A stretch of 64,000 bases of DNA from Bacteroides ndongoniae (GCF_900108345.1 NZ_FNVV01000012.1:1-64000); one strand, 5' to 3'. Shown: positions 1 to 8,252, counted from the stretch's first letter. The notes: generated by a model not told the origin, from the letters alone. Numbers and translations are program-made.

Positions 1-2
1 AT

Positions 3-56
3 TTAAGCTATTGGGAACAAAATAATCGAGATTATCTTCAGAATATCGCTGCCTGA
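3..56 (+). CDS. 3' tail of a gene starting upstream (partial)
   Basis: A reading frame open from the window edge ends at TGA 54-56 and encodes 17 residues finishing in QNIAA. A strong terminator follows about 30 bp later, as expected at the end of a gene. The product cannot be identified. From the position in an NBU-like element it could be the integrase or a small ORF next to it, but this is a guess. Confidence 0.3.
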   Translation, partial: LSYWEQNNRDYLQNIAA

Positions 57-88
57 AAGAGTTAACTACGCTCTTATCGCTGATAAAG

Positions 89-127
89 AAAAGAGGGTGA
101 ATCGCGTATTACGACACACCCTCTTTT
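89..127 (+). terminator. Rho-independent terminator
   Basis: An 11-bp perfect stem (AAAAGAGGGTG at 89-99 with its complement at 117-127) with a 17-nt loop, the right arm ending in TTTT. It separates the upstream gene tail from the HTH gene at 183. Confidence 0.75.
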
Positions 128-182
128 CGTTTATAATACTGCCGAAACGGGAAGTCTTACAACCGGCAGTTTCAACAAGCCT

Positions 183-497
183 ATGACAGACCTGATGGCA
201 ATTATCCAAAGCGGAAACGGCAACATCAAACTGGAAGTGACAGGCGAAGACCTGCTCATGTTTTCAAACCAGCTGATAAGCCGTGCCAAGCATGAACTCT
301 CCACCGCCATTGCGGAAGCGAGAAAGGAAAAGTACCTCACAAAGGAGGAAGTGAAGAAAATGTGCGACGTGTGCGACACCACCCTTTGGCACTGGGCAAA
401 GAAGAACTATCTGAAACCCGTAAAGGTGGGGAACAAGGTCAGATACCGACAGTCGGACATACAGAAAATCCTGGGTGAACGCAATCCTTCAATCTGA
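183..497 (+). CDS. HTH-domain protein (excisionase/MerR-like)
   Basis: 104 residues. The C-terminal half (about 50-100) has the winged-helix pattern of Bacteroidales excisionase-like proteins: a YLTKEEVKKMCDV helix, a recognition helix around TTLWHWAKKNYLKPVKVG, then a YRQSDIQKIL closing segment. The N-terminal half is charged and helical. Its stop is 4 bp before the ATG of the helicase gene, so both are probably co-transcribed. Likely role: DNA binding for excision or regulation of the element. The exact target is unknown. Confidence 0.75.
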   Translation: MTDLMAIIQSGNGNIKLEVTGEDLLMFSNQLISRAKHELSTAIAEARKEKYLTKEEVKKMCDVCDTTLWHWAKKNYLKPVKVGNKVRYRQSDIQKILGERNPSI

Positions 498-501
498 GCC
501 T

Positions 502-1692
502 ATGAAAGAGGAAGAATACATGCGTGTGGGAACGACACTGTACAAGGTCGTAAACCAGCCCTGCGCCAGCGGAGGGTATGAGAAAAGACGTGTGATATGG
601 AACAACTGCACACTCAGGCAGGACTACGGGAAGAACTATCTTGCGACCGTCCCGAAGTATGACGGATTCTGTACCGTTCCCGACCATCTGAACTACCGGA
701 AGGAGATTGACGGTTTCCTGAATCTGTACGAACCGATAGAGCATACTCCGCAGATAGGGGATTTCCCGAACATACGTTCTCTGGTGCTTCACATTTTCGG
801 TGAGCAGTACAATCTGGGACTGGACTATCTGCAACTGCTGTTCCTGCAGCCGTTGCAGAAACTTCCCATACTCCTGCTGGTATCGGAAGAGAGGAACACG
901 GGCAAGAGTACGTTCCTTAATTTCCTGAAAGCCGTATTCGGGGATAACGTGACATTCAACACCAACGAGGATTTCCGGAGCCAGTTCAATTCCGACTGGG
1001 CCGGAAAGCTGCTCATTGTCGTGGACGAGGTGCTGCTCAACCGCAGGGAGGACAGCGAGCGGTTGAAGAACCTGAGCACTACCTTCAATTACAAGGTGGA
1101 AGCCAAAGGAAAAGACCGCACGGAAATAGCCTTCTTCGCCAAGTTCGTACTGTGTTCAAACAACGAGTACCTGCCTGTAATCATAGACGCAGGGGAAACA
1201 CGATACTGGGTAAGGAAGATAAATCCGCTGAAGGACGATGACACTAATTTCCTGCAAAAGCTGAAAGAGGAAATTCCAGCCTTCCTGTTCTTCCTGACGC
1301 AAAGGGAGCTTTCAACGGAGAAGGAAAGCCGTATGTGGTTCAATCCGAAGCTGACACATACGGCAGCCCTGCAGAAAATCATCCGGAGCAACCGAAACCG
1401 TCTGGAGATAGAAATGGCTGAACTGTTCCTTGACATCATGTCAAACATGAATGTGGAAAGTGTTTCATTCTGTCTGAACGACCTCATGACACTGCTCATA
1501 TATTCGCAGGTAAAGGCAGAGAAACATCAGGTGCGGAAAGTGGTTCAGGAAGTATGGAAGCTGACTTCCGCACCGAACTCGCTTTCCTACACCGCCTATG
1601 AGATTGCTCCCCACCGTGACTGCCACTACGAAACGAAAAGGAAGACAGGAAGGTTCTACACGATAACCAAGGAACAGCTGACCGCTATATGA
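502..1692 (+). CDS. Primase-helicase family protein (SF3-like ATPase, DUF5906-type)
   Basis: 396 residues from ATG 502, preferred over an in-frame GTG at 475 that overlaps the preceding gene. The P-loop is in ERNTGKSTF and a Walker B-like stretch is LLIVVDEV. FVLCSNNEYLPV resembles the sensor region of D5/SF3 helicases. The C-terminal part is helical and may bind DNA. Proteins of this type usually drive replication of phage-like or mobilizable elements, here perhaps of the excised circle together with the primase at 1924. No zinc-binding primase domain is visible in this protein itself. Confidence 0.75.
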   Translation: MKEEEYMRVGTTLYKVVNQPCASGGYEKRRVIWNNCTLRQDYGKNYLATVPKYDGFCTVPDHLNYRKEIDGFLNLYEPIEHTPQIGDFPNIRSLVLHIFGEQYNLGLDYLQLLFLQPLQKLPILLLVSEERNTGKSTFLNFLKAVFGDNVTFNTNEDFRSQFNSDWAGKLLIVVDEVLLNRREDSERLKNLSTTFNYKVEAKGKDRTEIAFFAKFVLCSNNEYLPVIIDAGETRYWVRKINPLKDDDTNFLQKLKEEIPAFLFFLTQRELSTEKESRMWFNPKLTHTAALQKIIRSNRNRLEIEMAELFLDIMSNMNVESVSFCLNDLMTLLIYSQVKAEKHQVRKVVQEVWKLTSAPNSLSYTAYEIAPHRDCHYETKRKTGRFYTITKEQLTAI

Positions 1693-1923
1693 TTATTTTG
1701 ATGAAATGATGAATACAGTATATAATACACTGTATTATAGTATAATACAAGTTCATCATTCATTCATCGGAATATAATGCTGATGAAAAGAGAAATCATC
1801 ATTTCTTTTTTGGCAAGCAGTCTGATGAGAAAAAGATGAAACGTTACCATTCTGTATAACAGCTTATTACAAGCAAAATTCATCAAATCATCATTTTTTC
1901 ATTCATCACTAAACCGTACGAAA
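1693..1923. repeat. Iteron-like TTCATCA/TGATGAA cluster, possible replication origin
   Basis: This AT-rich spacer between helicase and primase genes contains about ten copies of TGATGA or TTCATCA on both strands (for example around 1709, 1752, 1782, 1796, 1825, 1880, 1889 and 1903). A 7-bp inverted repeat AATACAG/CTGTATT lies near 1714-1738. Clustered iterons next to replication genes suggest an origin for the excised element. This is inference; the motifs may instead be regulatory. Confidence 0.35.
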
Positions 1924-2881
1924 ATGACAACAGAAGAAGCAAAAAAGATAAGAATCGCAGACTATCTGCACAGTCTGGGGTATTCCCCCGTAAAGCAGCA
2001 GGGGGTAAACCTCTGGTACAAATCCCCGTTCAGGGAAGAGAACGAACCTTCGTTCAAGGTAAACACCGAACGTGAACAATGGTTCGACTTCGGTCTGGGA
2101 AAGGGCGGCAACATCATCGCACTGGCGGCACACCTCTACGCAACGGAGAGTGTTCCGTATATCCTGAAACGCATAGAGGAACAGACACCGCATGTCCGTC
2201 CCGTATCTTTCTCTTTTCACAGGCAGTCTGCCACCGAGCCGAGTTTCCAGCAGCTTGACATCGTACAGTTGTCTTCTCCTGCCCTGCTCTCTTACCTGCA
2301 GGAAAGGGGAATAAATACGGCACTGGCGAAAAGAGAATGCCGTGAGGCACACTTCACCAACAACGGTAAACGGTATTTCGCCATTGCCTTTCCGAACATA
2401 TCGGGCGGATATGAAATCCGCAACCGATATTTCAAGGGCTGCATCGCACCTAAGGAAATATCACATATCAGACAATCGGGAGAGCCGAGAAAAGCATGTT
2501 ACGTTTTTGAGGGGTTCATGGACTACCTTTCCTTTCTGACACTAAGGCTTGAAAGCTGTCCGCAATCCCCCGATTTCGACAGACAGGACTACATGGTCCT
2601 GAACTCTGTAGCCAATGTTTCCAAGGCTCTCTATCCGCTGGGCAGCTATGAACGCATCCACTGTTTCCTTGACAATGACCGTGCAGGAATGGAAGCCCTG
2701 CAGCAAATCAGAAAGGAGTATGACAATACCAGACATATACGTTATACGTGACGCTTCACACATATACAGCGGATGCAAGGATTTGAACGAATACCTGCAA
2801 AAACGGGCAGAGACAAAGAAACAGGCCCAATCCATCAGAGTGAAGACACCGCCCAATAAACCGGGAGGCTTTCGGTTATAG
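1924..2881 (+). pseudogene. CHC2/TOPRIM DNA primase, frameshifted by a 7-bp tandem duplication
   Basis: The frame opened at ATG 1924 stops at 2749-2751 after 275 residues. Its last residues diverge from the paralogous primase at 15504-16433 (309 residues), which it otherwise matches closely along its length. TATACGT occurs twice in a row at 2736-2742 and 2743-2749. Removing one copy restores a frame reading RHIRDASHIYSGCKDLNEYL and running to TAG 2879-2881, giving 316 residues. Domains: an N-terminal CHC2-like region without the canonical cysteines (NLWYKSPFREENEPSF) and a TOPRIM region (VFEGFMDYLS, FLDNDRAG). The TOPRIM core is retained, so the short product may keep some function. Confidence 0.85.
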
Positions 2882-3050
2882 CCCACTATAACTACACGCT
2901 TCGCTTACGTAGTTGTGGGCTCTCCCGAGGGGATTAGGGTTTTACCCTAATAACCCACTCAGGGCGTTTCTCCCCTGAGAACCCAGAGCAAAGAGTGACC
3001 CTCTCTTTGCAATCTCCGCTTATGGGTTGCACCCCTAAGAACCCCATGCG
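2881..3050. other. Candidate oriT: cluster of stem-loops between primase and relaxase
   Basis: Several consecutive inverted repeats: GCCCACTATAACTAC paired with GTAGTTGTGGGC (2881-2920, bulged); TTAGGGT/ACCCTAA (2934-2940, 2944-2950); CTCAGGG/CCCTGAG (2958-2964, 2973-2979); GCAAAGAG/CTCTTTGC (2988-2995, 3003-3010); and an imperfect ATGGGTT/AACCCCAT pair. In NBU1-type elements oriT lies between prmN1 and mobN1, exactly this position. The nick site cannot be assigned from sequence alone. Confidence 0.55.
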
Positions 3051-3104
3051 TTTACGGACAGCAGAAAAGCAAACAATAAAGTACAAACCCAAGAACAAGT
3101 ATCT

Positions 3105-4508
3105 ATGGCAACAAAATCAAGCATACATATCAAGCCCTGCAACATCGCATCGAGCGAGGCTCACAACAGAAGGACTGCCGAATATATGCGCCACATCGGA
3201 GAGTCCAGAATCTATGTAGTTCCTGAACTCTCCACCGATAACGAGCAGTGGATAAATCCCGACTTCGGCAGTCCGGATTTGCGGACGCATTATGACAATA
3301 TCAGACAGATGGTAAAGGAAAAGACCGGACGTGCCATGCAGGAAAAAGAACGGGAGCGCAAAGGCAAGAACGGCAAGACAGTCAAGATTGCGGGATGCTC
3401 CCCCATACGCGAAGGAGTGCTGCTTGTCAGGTCGGACACGACACTGGCAGATGTGCGCAAATTCGGTGAGGAGTGCCAGAGACGCTGGGGAATCACACCG
3501 CTGCAAATCTTCCTGCACAAGGACGAAGGGCATTGGCTGAACGGTCAACCGGAAGTGGAAGACAGGGAGAGTTTCAAAGTAGGTGAAAGATGGTTCAAGC
3601 CGAACTATCATGCCCATATCGTTTTCGACTGGATGAACCACGAAACCGGAAAGAGCCGAAAGCTCAATGACGATGACATGATGCAGATGCAGACCTTGGC
3701 ATCTGACATCCTGCTGATGGAGCGTGGGCAGTCAAAGGCTGTTACAGGCAAGGAACATCTGGAACGTAACGACTTTATCATCGAGAAACAGAAAGCCGAA
3801 CTGCAACGCATGGATGCTGCCAAACGGCACAAAGAAGAACAGATAAATCTTGCCGAGCAGGAACTTAAACAGGTAAAATCAGAAATTCGCACTGACAAGC
3901 TAAAGAAGACAGCCACCACGGCAGCGACAGCCATAACAAGCGGAGTTGCTTCTCTTTTCGGAAGCGGAAAACTGAAAGAGCTGGAACATGCCAACGAAAA
4001 ACTGCAAGACGAGGTTTCAAAACGGAACACCAATATTGAAAAATTGCAGAGCCAAATACAGCAGATGCAGAAACAGCATGATACGCAAATCCACAATCTC
4101 AGAGAAATGCACAGGCAGGAACTTGACATGAAAGAAAAAGAACTATCACGGCTCGCCAGAATCATAGACAAGGCTTTCAGATGGTTTCCGATGTTCAGGG
4201 AAATGCTGCGCATGGAAAAGTTCTGTGCCATGCTGGGATTCTCTAAAGAAATGACAGAAAGTCTTTTGGTCAAGAAAGAAGCCTTGAAATGCAGCGGTAA
4301 AATCTATTCAGAACAGCACAGACGGAACTTTGATATAAAGGATGATATTTTAAGGGTGGAAAATGACCCTGACGATGAAAGCAGGCTGAACCTGACTATA
4401 AACAGGAAGCCGATTACCGAATGGTTCAGGGAACAATGGTACAGGCTTAGATACGGAACAATACTGCCGCAACAGGAAGAGAAAAAAAGCAAAGGGCTCA
4501 AGCTGTAA
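3105..4508 (+). CDS. MobV/Pre-type relaxase
   Basis: 467 residues. The N-terminal ~220 residues form the relaxase domain, with the HxH metal motif in NYHAHIVFDWMNHETGKS and the early SSIHIKPCNIASSEAHNRR segment typical of Bacteroides MobN1-like proteins. Residues ~220-355 are a long predicted coiled coil rich in K, E and Q (KQKAELQRMDAAKRHKEEQ and onwards). The C-terminus is basic. It would nick at the adjacent upstream oriT-like region and rely on a conjugative element in trans for the mating pore. A strong terminator follows the stop. Confidence 0.85.
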   Translation: MATKSSIHIKPCNIASSEAHNRRTAEYMRHIGESRIYVVPELSTDNEQWINPDFGSPDLRTHYDNIRQMVKEKTGRAMQEKERERKGKNGKTVKIAGCSPIREGVLLVRSDTTLADVRKFGEECQRRWGITPLQIFLHKDEGHWLNGQPEVEDRESFKVGERWFKPNYHAHIVFDWMNHETGKSRKLNDDDMMQMQTLASDILLMERGQSKAVTGKEHLERNDFIIEKQKAELQRMDAAKRHKEEQINLAEQELKQVKSEIRTDKLKKTATTAATAITSGVASLFGSGKLKELEHANEKLQDEVSKRNTNIEKLQSQIQQMQKQHDTQIHNLREMHRQELDMKEKELSRLARIIDKAFRWFPMFREMLRMEKFCAMLGFSKEMTESLLVKKEALKCSGKIYSEQHRRNFDIKDDILRVENDPDDESRLNLTINRKPITEWFREQWYRLRYGTILPQQEEKKSKGLKL

Positions 4509-4519
4509 TAGTAAAATAA

Positions 4520-4552
4520 AAACACTCTAGTAAGTAGGTTACTGGAGTGTTT
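4520..4552. terminator. Bidirectional terminator between mobV and the cargo region
   Basis: A 14-bp stem with one G-T wobble (AAACACTCTAGTAA at 4520-4533 with TTACTGGAGTGTTT at 4539-4552) and a 5-nt loop, with A-rich and T-rich flanks. It overlaps the stop codon of the converging minus-strand remnant. Confidence 0.7.
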
Positions 4553-4913
4553 CTATAATATCATGATTTATTTGATATACATGGTCAATAAAAATATAGT
4601 TGTAGTTTCTCAATTTACATTGTTCCAGATTATATCCATTGGACTTAATCATATCATCAGCAGTAATATCCGTAGATAGTCTTGTCTCTATTACGCTTTC
4701 ATTTTTTACAATGTCTGCAAAATGCTGCCTTATATATTCTTCACTGAATATCAAACAAATGTATTTTATATCACACTGATAATCATCCGCAAAATCCTTT
4801 TCTCTGCCGAACGGTATATAGCAGCCTTCCATAATAAGGCTCTGTCCGTTTTCAACGTATGTCTTTATGATTTCCTTTACAACGGGGGCAAAGAGATAGA
4901 ACTTACTTACCAT
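4539..4913 (-). pseudogene. 5'-truncated ATP-binding kinase-like protein (P-loop lost)
   Basis: Residues such as EIIKTYVENGQSLIMEGCYI, the YICLIFSEEYIRQHF segment and NYIFIDHVYQI match the middle and end of the ~190-residue 'adenylate kinase / 2-phosphoglycerate kinase-like' family. The expected N-terminal P-loop (GTSHVGKT type) is absent. The frame runs without a stop back into the 3' end of the HxlR gene, and the first plausible ATG (4913) overlaps the HxlR stop by 11 bp. I read it as a remnant fused by recombination to the end of HxlR. The identification rests on recall of the family. Confidence 0.6.
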
Positions 4914-5250
4914 ATTTTCTCTCAAATAAATCCTTATTCTTTTTTCCCCATTCGAGCATAGCATCAATAATTGGGATAAGAGTAAGTCCAAGAGACGTTA
5001 TTGAATATTCCGAGCGAGGTGGAAGCTCGGGGAATATGGTTTTCTTTACCAGACCATCTTCTACCAATTCTTTCAATTGTATGTCTAACACTCTTGGAGT
5101 AGCTTCTGGTAATGCCTTATGAAGCTCACTGGGCCGCATCGAGCGATAACGCAACTCATCCAATATACACGATTTCCATTTAGAGTCTATAAGACTCATG
5201 GTCAATCGTAACGGGCAATCCAAGTCTATAGGTATTTTTCGTTCGTACAT
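4903..5250 (-). CDS. HxlR-family winged-helix transcriptional regulator
   Basis: 115 residues with the HxlR pattern: DCPLRLTMSLIDSKWKSCIL, RYRSMRPSELHKALPEATPRVLDIQLKELVEDGLV and PRSEYSITSLGLTLIPIIDAM. This family senses electrophiles or oxidants, often through a cysteine. Here a cysteine lies in the DCPL segment near the N-terminus. The gene is divergent from the NTF2/flavodoxin operon, with a palindrome in the spacer that is a likely operator. Confidence 0.9.
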   Translation of the reverse strand: MYERKIPIDLDCPLRLTMSLIDSKWKSCILDELRYRSMRPSELHKALPEATPRVLDIQLKELVEDGLVKKTIFPELPPRSEYSITSLGLTLIPIIDAMLEWGKKNKDLFERKYGK

Positions 5251-5299
5251 ATTATTCTGTTTTTGTGGTAAAATTACTAATAATATACAGAAGAATAAG

Positions 5300-5372
5300 T
5301 ATACCGAATAAATTTTCGGTATATGAATAATTTTACGGTACTTGTATAAACAGAGGCTACCGCCTAACTTTG
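5300..5372 (+). promoter_or_regulatory. HxlR operator and promoter of the NTF2/FMN-reductase operon
   Basis: A perfect 9-bp inverted repeat, TATACCGAA (5300-5308) and TTCGGTATA (5315-5323), is followed by a third related half-site TTACGGTA (5333-5340). Downstream is a Bacteroides-type promoter with TTG at 5342-5344, a 20-nt spacer and TAACTTTG at 5365-5372. The palindrome lies just upstream of the -33 element and between divergent genes, the usual place for an HxlR site. Confidence 0.6.
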
Positions 5373-5405
5373 CAATAGAATTAATAACACATAAAATATA
5401 AAATT

Positions 5406-5789
5406 ATGAGAGCTAATATTGAAGAATACAAAGCAGTGGAAAACGCTGCCATGAAATTTGTTAAAAGTGTAGCAGAAGGAAACAGTAGTTATGCAAAAGA
5501 TCTATTTGTCGATGAAGCAGTCTTATTCGGCTATTTGGATGGCAAATTAGAACACGGTTCCATCGAGCAATTCTACCATAATGTTGATACGGTAAGTGCT
5601 GGTAATAACTTTAAGGCACGTATAGACATCGTTTCTGTGGAAGAAACTGTAGCAGTTGTGCGTGTATTAGAAGAAAAATGGGGCGACAGAATTGATTTTA
5701 CAGATTATTTGCTCCTGTTAAAGATAAACAACGAATGGAAATGCGTAGCAAAAGCATATAATCAGAACTCAGATACTATTCAAAAATAA
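5406..5789 (+). CDS. NTF2-like (SnoaL / lumazine-binding-type) protein
   Basis: 127 residues, a single alpha+beta cone-fold domain of the nuclear transport factor 2 superfamily: an N-terminal helix (YKAVENAAMKFVKSVAEGN), a YAKDLFVDEAVLFGYLDGKL strand region and a C-terminal DYLLLLKINNEWKCVAKAY strand. Such proteins are often found with HxlR regulators and flavin reductases. First gene of a likely operon with the two flavodoxin-fold genes (14 bp to the next). The substrate is unknown. Confidence 0.8.
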   Translation: MRANIEEYKAVENAAMKFVKSVAEGNSSYAKDLFVDEAVLFGYLDGKLEHGSIEQFYHNVDTVSAGNNFKARIDIVSVEETVAVVRVLEEKWGDRIDFTDYLLLLKINNEWKCVAKAYNQNSDTIQK

Positions 5790-5803
5790 AAGGTGGAAAT
5801 ATC

Positions 5804-6343
5804 ATGAGAATAACAGTTATCACAGGTAGTCCACGCAAACATGGCAACAGTTTCGCCATGACAGAAACTTTTATAAAGGAAGCAGAACATTGTGGGCATG
5901 AAATAAAACGTTTTGATGCAGCATTTATGAAGATTGGAGGCTGCCATGCCTGTATGACATGTTACAAGACTGGGAAAGCCTGTTCTTTCAATGAAGAATT
6001 TGACATTATCGCATCTTCAATAGTTGACTCCGATGCCATTGTATTTACCATGCCCGTTTATTGGTATTCAATACCGGCACAGATAAAGGGAGTTATTGAT
6101 TGTATGTTTTCACTTGTGGTAGGCGGAAAGGAAGTTGCCGGAAAGAAATGGGGACTGATAACATGCTGTGAAGAAGACGATCCGACCGTCATGGATGGTG
6201 TTCGTATTTCTATGGAAAGAACTGCAGCTTTGCTGAAATGGGAACTGGCAGGAGAAGTGCTCATACCAGGTGTACTGAATGAGGGAGAGATAAAGAATAC
6301 TGATGGCTGTAAACAGGCGGCAGAACTGGCTTATAAATTTTGA
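5804..6343 (+). CDS. Flavodoxin-fold NAD(P)H-dependent oxidoreductase
   Basis: 179 residues. The N-terminal phosphate-binding loop GSPRKHGNS and the MPVYWYSIPAQIKGVID segment are hallmarks of FMN reductases of the NAD(P)H-dependent iron-sulfur flavoprotein class. GGCHACMTCYKTGKACSF carries four cysteines in the place where iron-sulfur flavoproteins bind a cluster. Likely reduces quinones, nitro compounds or similar electrophiles in the cytosol. Followed after 6 bp by a paralogous gene. Confidence 0.85.
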   Translation: MRITVITGSPRKHGNSFAMTETFIKEAEHCGHEIKRFDAAFMKIGGCHACMTCYKTGKACSFNEEFDIIASSIVDSDAIVFTMPVYWYSIPAQIKGVIDCMFSLVVGGKEVAGKKWGLITCCEEDDPTVMDGVRISMERTAALLKWELAGEVLIPGVLNEGEIKNTDGCKQAAELAYKF

Positions 6344-6349
6344 CAACAA

Positions 6350-6967
6350 ATGAAAGTATTACTTATAAATGGCAGCCCTCATAAAAAGGGCTGCACTTAT
6401 ACGGCATTACACGAAGTGGAAACAACATTACAACAAAATGGAATAGAGACTGAAATGCTTCATTTGGGTAAAGCGCCTGTTTCTGGTTGTATTGCTTGTA
6501 TGAATTGCATGACGACAGGTTTTTGTTTCCAAAAAGATATCGTACGAGATATCCAGATGAGGTTGGATGAATTTAACGGAATCGTCATAGGTTCCCCCGT
6601 CTATTATAGCGCACCGACAGGTCAACTGATTTCGTTTTTGAACAGATTATTTTTTGCCACAGAAAAACGTATGGCTGGCAAACTGGGAGCATCTGTAGTT
6701 TCTTGCCGACGGGGAGGAGCCTCTGCAACCTTTGAGCAACTCAATCAATATTTCACGATTTGCAACATGCCTATTGTATCATCTCAATATTGGAATTCTG
6801 TACATGGCTTCACACCTGATGATGTTAACCAAGACAAAGAAGGGCTACAAACCATGAGAGTCTTGGGGCAAAACATGGCATGGCTACTGAAATGCATTGA
6901 AAGCGGCAAGAAAGCAGGAATAGAAAAGCCAACATACGAACCAAGGCTAAGAACCAATTTCATTTAA
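6350..6967 (+). CDS. Flavodoxin-fold NAD(P)H-dependent oxidoreductase (second copy)
   Basis: 205 residues with INGSPHKKGCTYTAL (FMN phosphate loop), SGCIACMNCMTTGFCFQKD (cysteine cluster) and IGSPVYYSAPTGQLISFLNRLF. Same family as the preceding gene but clearly divergent, so an old duplication or independent acquisition. Together with HxlR and the NTF2-like protein it forms an electrophile or redox detoxification cassette. Substrate not predictable. Confidence 0.85.
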   Translation: MKVLLINGSPHKKGCTYTALHEVETTLQQNGIETEMLHLGKAPVSGCIACMNCMTTGFCFQKDIVRDIQMRLDEFNGIVIGSPVYYSAPTGQLISFLNRLFFATEKRMAGKLGASVVSCRRGGASATFEQLNQYFTICNMPIVSSQYWNSVHGFTPDDVNQDKEGLQTMRVLGQNMAWLLKCIESGKKAGIEKPTYEPRLRTNFI

Positions 6968-6972
6968 TAAAA

Positions 6973-7016
6973 GATGAAAGTTCATAATCAGGTCATGCTC
7001 GTTCCTGACTTTCATC
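6973..7016 (+). terminator. Stem-loop after the reductase operon
   Basis: GATGAAAGT (6973-6981) pairs with ACTTTCATC (7008-7016); CAGG/CCTG can pair inside. No strong U-tract follows, so it may be a weak terminator or an mRNA 3' structure. Confidence 0.4.
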
Positions 7017-7126
7017 GGTATTTATGCCATAATATCCGCGTCTTTCAGCACGGTTTCTTGCGGATTAGGGAATAATGATATTGTTCTAACCTTTAGCGAA
7101 TGCCAAATTATTCATAACTTTGGATT

Positions 7127-7660
7127 ATGACAAAAGACAATTTAATCAATCATATTTTTAATCATAATACAGCAGAAACCTTGCCCATTCCACCTAAGAC
7201 CATATTGCTGGAGGAAGGTAAGATTGCGGATAGGATATACCTTATCCGCAAAGGTTGTCTGAGATTGTTTTTCTACAATGAGGGAAAGGATATAACCTTC
7301 CAGTTTTTCTTCGAGGGAGATTTCGTGGCTTCATTTGACAGTCTGTACAAAGGTACACCGAGCCTGTTCTCACTGGAAAGTATCGAGCCGTCAGAAGTCC
7401 TGTTTATAAAGAAAGAAGACTTCTACAATAAGATAGAAGGCAATTCTTCATTAAGAAAGCTATATGAAGAGAAAATTATAGAGAGGTTCAGCTTCTACCA
7501 GCACCTGTTCCTGTCCCGTATCAAGAATACACCACAGCAAAGGTACGAAGAACTGTTGAAGGAATATCCAAATATCATCCAACGAGTGCCGCAACATTAC
7601 ATAGCTTCCTATCTTGGCATTACTCCTGTTTCGCTCTCCCGCATCAGAAACCGTCGCTAA
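7127..7660 (+). CDS. Crp/Fnr-family transcriptional regulator
   Basis: 177 residues. The cyclic-nucleotide-binding-like domain includes ILLEEGKIADRIYLIRKGCLRLF and FQFFFEGDFVASFDSL. The C-terminal HTH ends in VPQHYIASYLGITPVSLSRIRNRR. No cysteine cluster of the Fnr type is visible. A -7 element TAACTTTG lies at 7115-7122, only 4 bp before the ATG, so the transcript may be nearly leaderless. Probably controls the adjacent DUF4405 gene or the reductases. Confidence 0.85.
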   Translation: MTKDNLINHIFNHNTAETLPIPPKTILLEEGKIADRIYLIRKGCLRLFFYNEGKDITFQFFFEGDFVASFDSLYKGTPSLFSLESIEPSEVLFIKKEDFYNKIEGNSSLRKLYEEKIIERFSFYQHLFLSRIKNTPQQRYEELLKEYPNIIQRVPQHYIASYLGITPVSLSRIRNRR

Positions 7661-7735
7661 GCTCCATTTCTTTACAATTGTTATCGTCCGTTTCCGATAA
7701 AGTAGTGACCTTTGCACCATTAAATTTGGAAATGT

Positions 7736-8188
7736 ATGAAAAAAGTTTTTGTAATCGACTGGATTTTAATCGTTGTATTCATCGTGTCTGCCATTTCAGG
7801 AATTGGTCTGCACATAGCCGGACATGGGAACAGCCACGAAGTATGGCATAACTGGGCAGTGGTTCATGTCGTGAGCAGTGTATTGTTCCTTGTTGCCATC
7901 ATATTCCATGTGACAACACACTGGGGGTGGTATAAGGGAATCATAAAAAACGGAATAGGCAGGAAAAGCAAGGTTACAGCAGTTCTGTCTATCATATTTT
8001 TATTGCTGTCCGTTACAGGTATCGTATTACTTGGAGTAAGCGGAGCAAACTCTCCACTTGGACTGTGGCATTATAAAATAGGTATCATAATGATAATCAT
8101 AGCTATCGGGCACATTATAAAGCGATTGTCTGCTCTTCGCAAGTCCTTAAATACAAAAAACAGTAAGTTCCCGATATTTATAGCTTAG
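7736..8188 (+). CDS. DUF4405 membrane protein
   Basis: 150 residues with four predicted membrane helices (around 5-25, 42-60, 80-105, 115-130). Conserved histidines sit in helices and loops: GIGLHIAGHG, AVVHVVSS, IIFHVTTHWGW, LGLWHYKIG and IGHII. The histidine arrangement resembles di-heme cytochrome b-type proteins, so a role in membrane electron transfer is plausible but unproven. It lies immediately downstream of the Crp/Fnr gene. Confidence 0.75.
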   Translation: MKKVFVIDWILIVVFIVSAISGIGLHIAGHGNSHEVWHNWAVVHVVSSVLFLVAIIFHVTTHWGWYKGIIKNGIGRKSKVTAVLSIIFLLLSVTGIVLLGVSGANSPLGLWHYKIGIIMIIIAIGHIIKRLSALRKSLNTKNSKFPIFIA

Positions 8189-8252
8189 AACTTTCTTTAG
8201 TAACTTGTAAGAGGATATTCGGGAACAATTTGGGAACATTAATATAAAAAGG

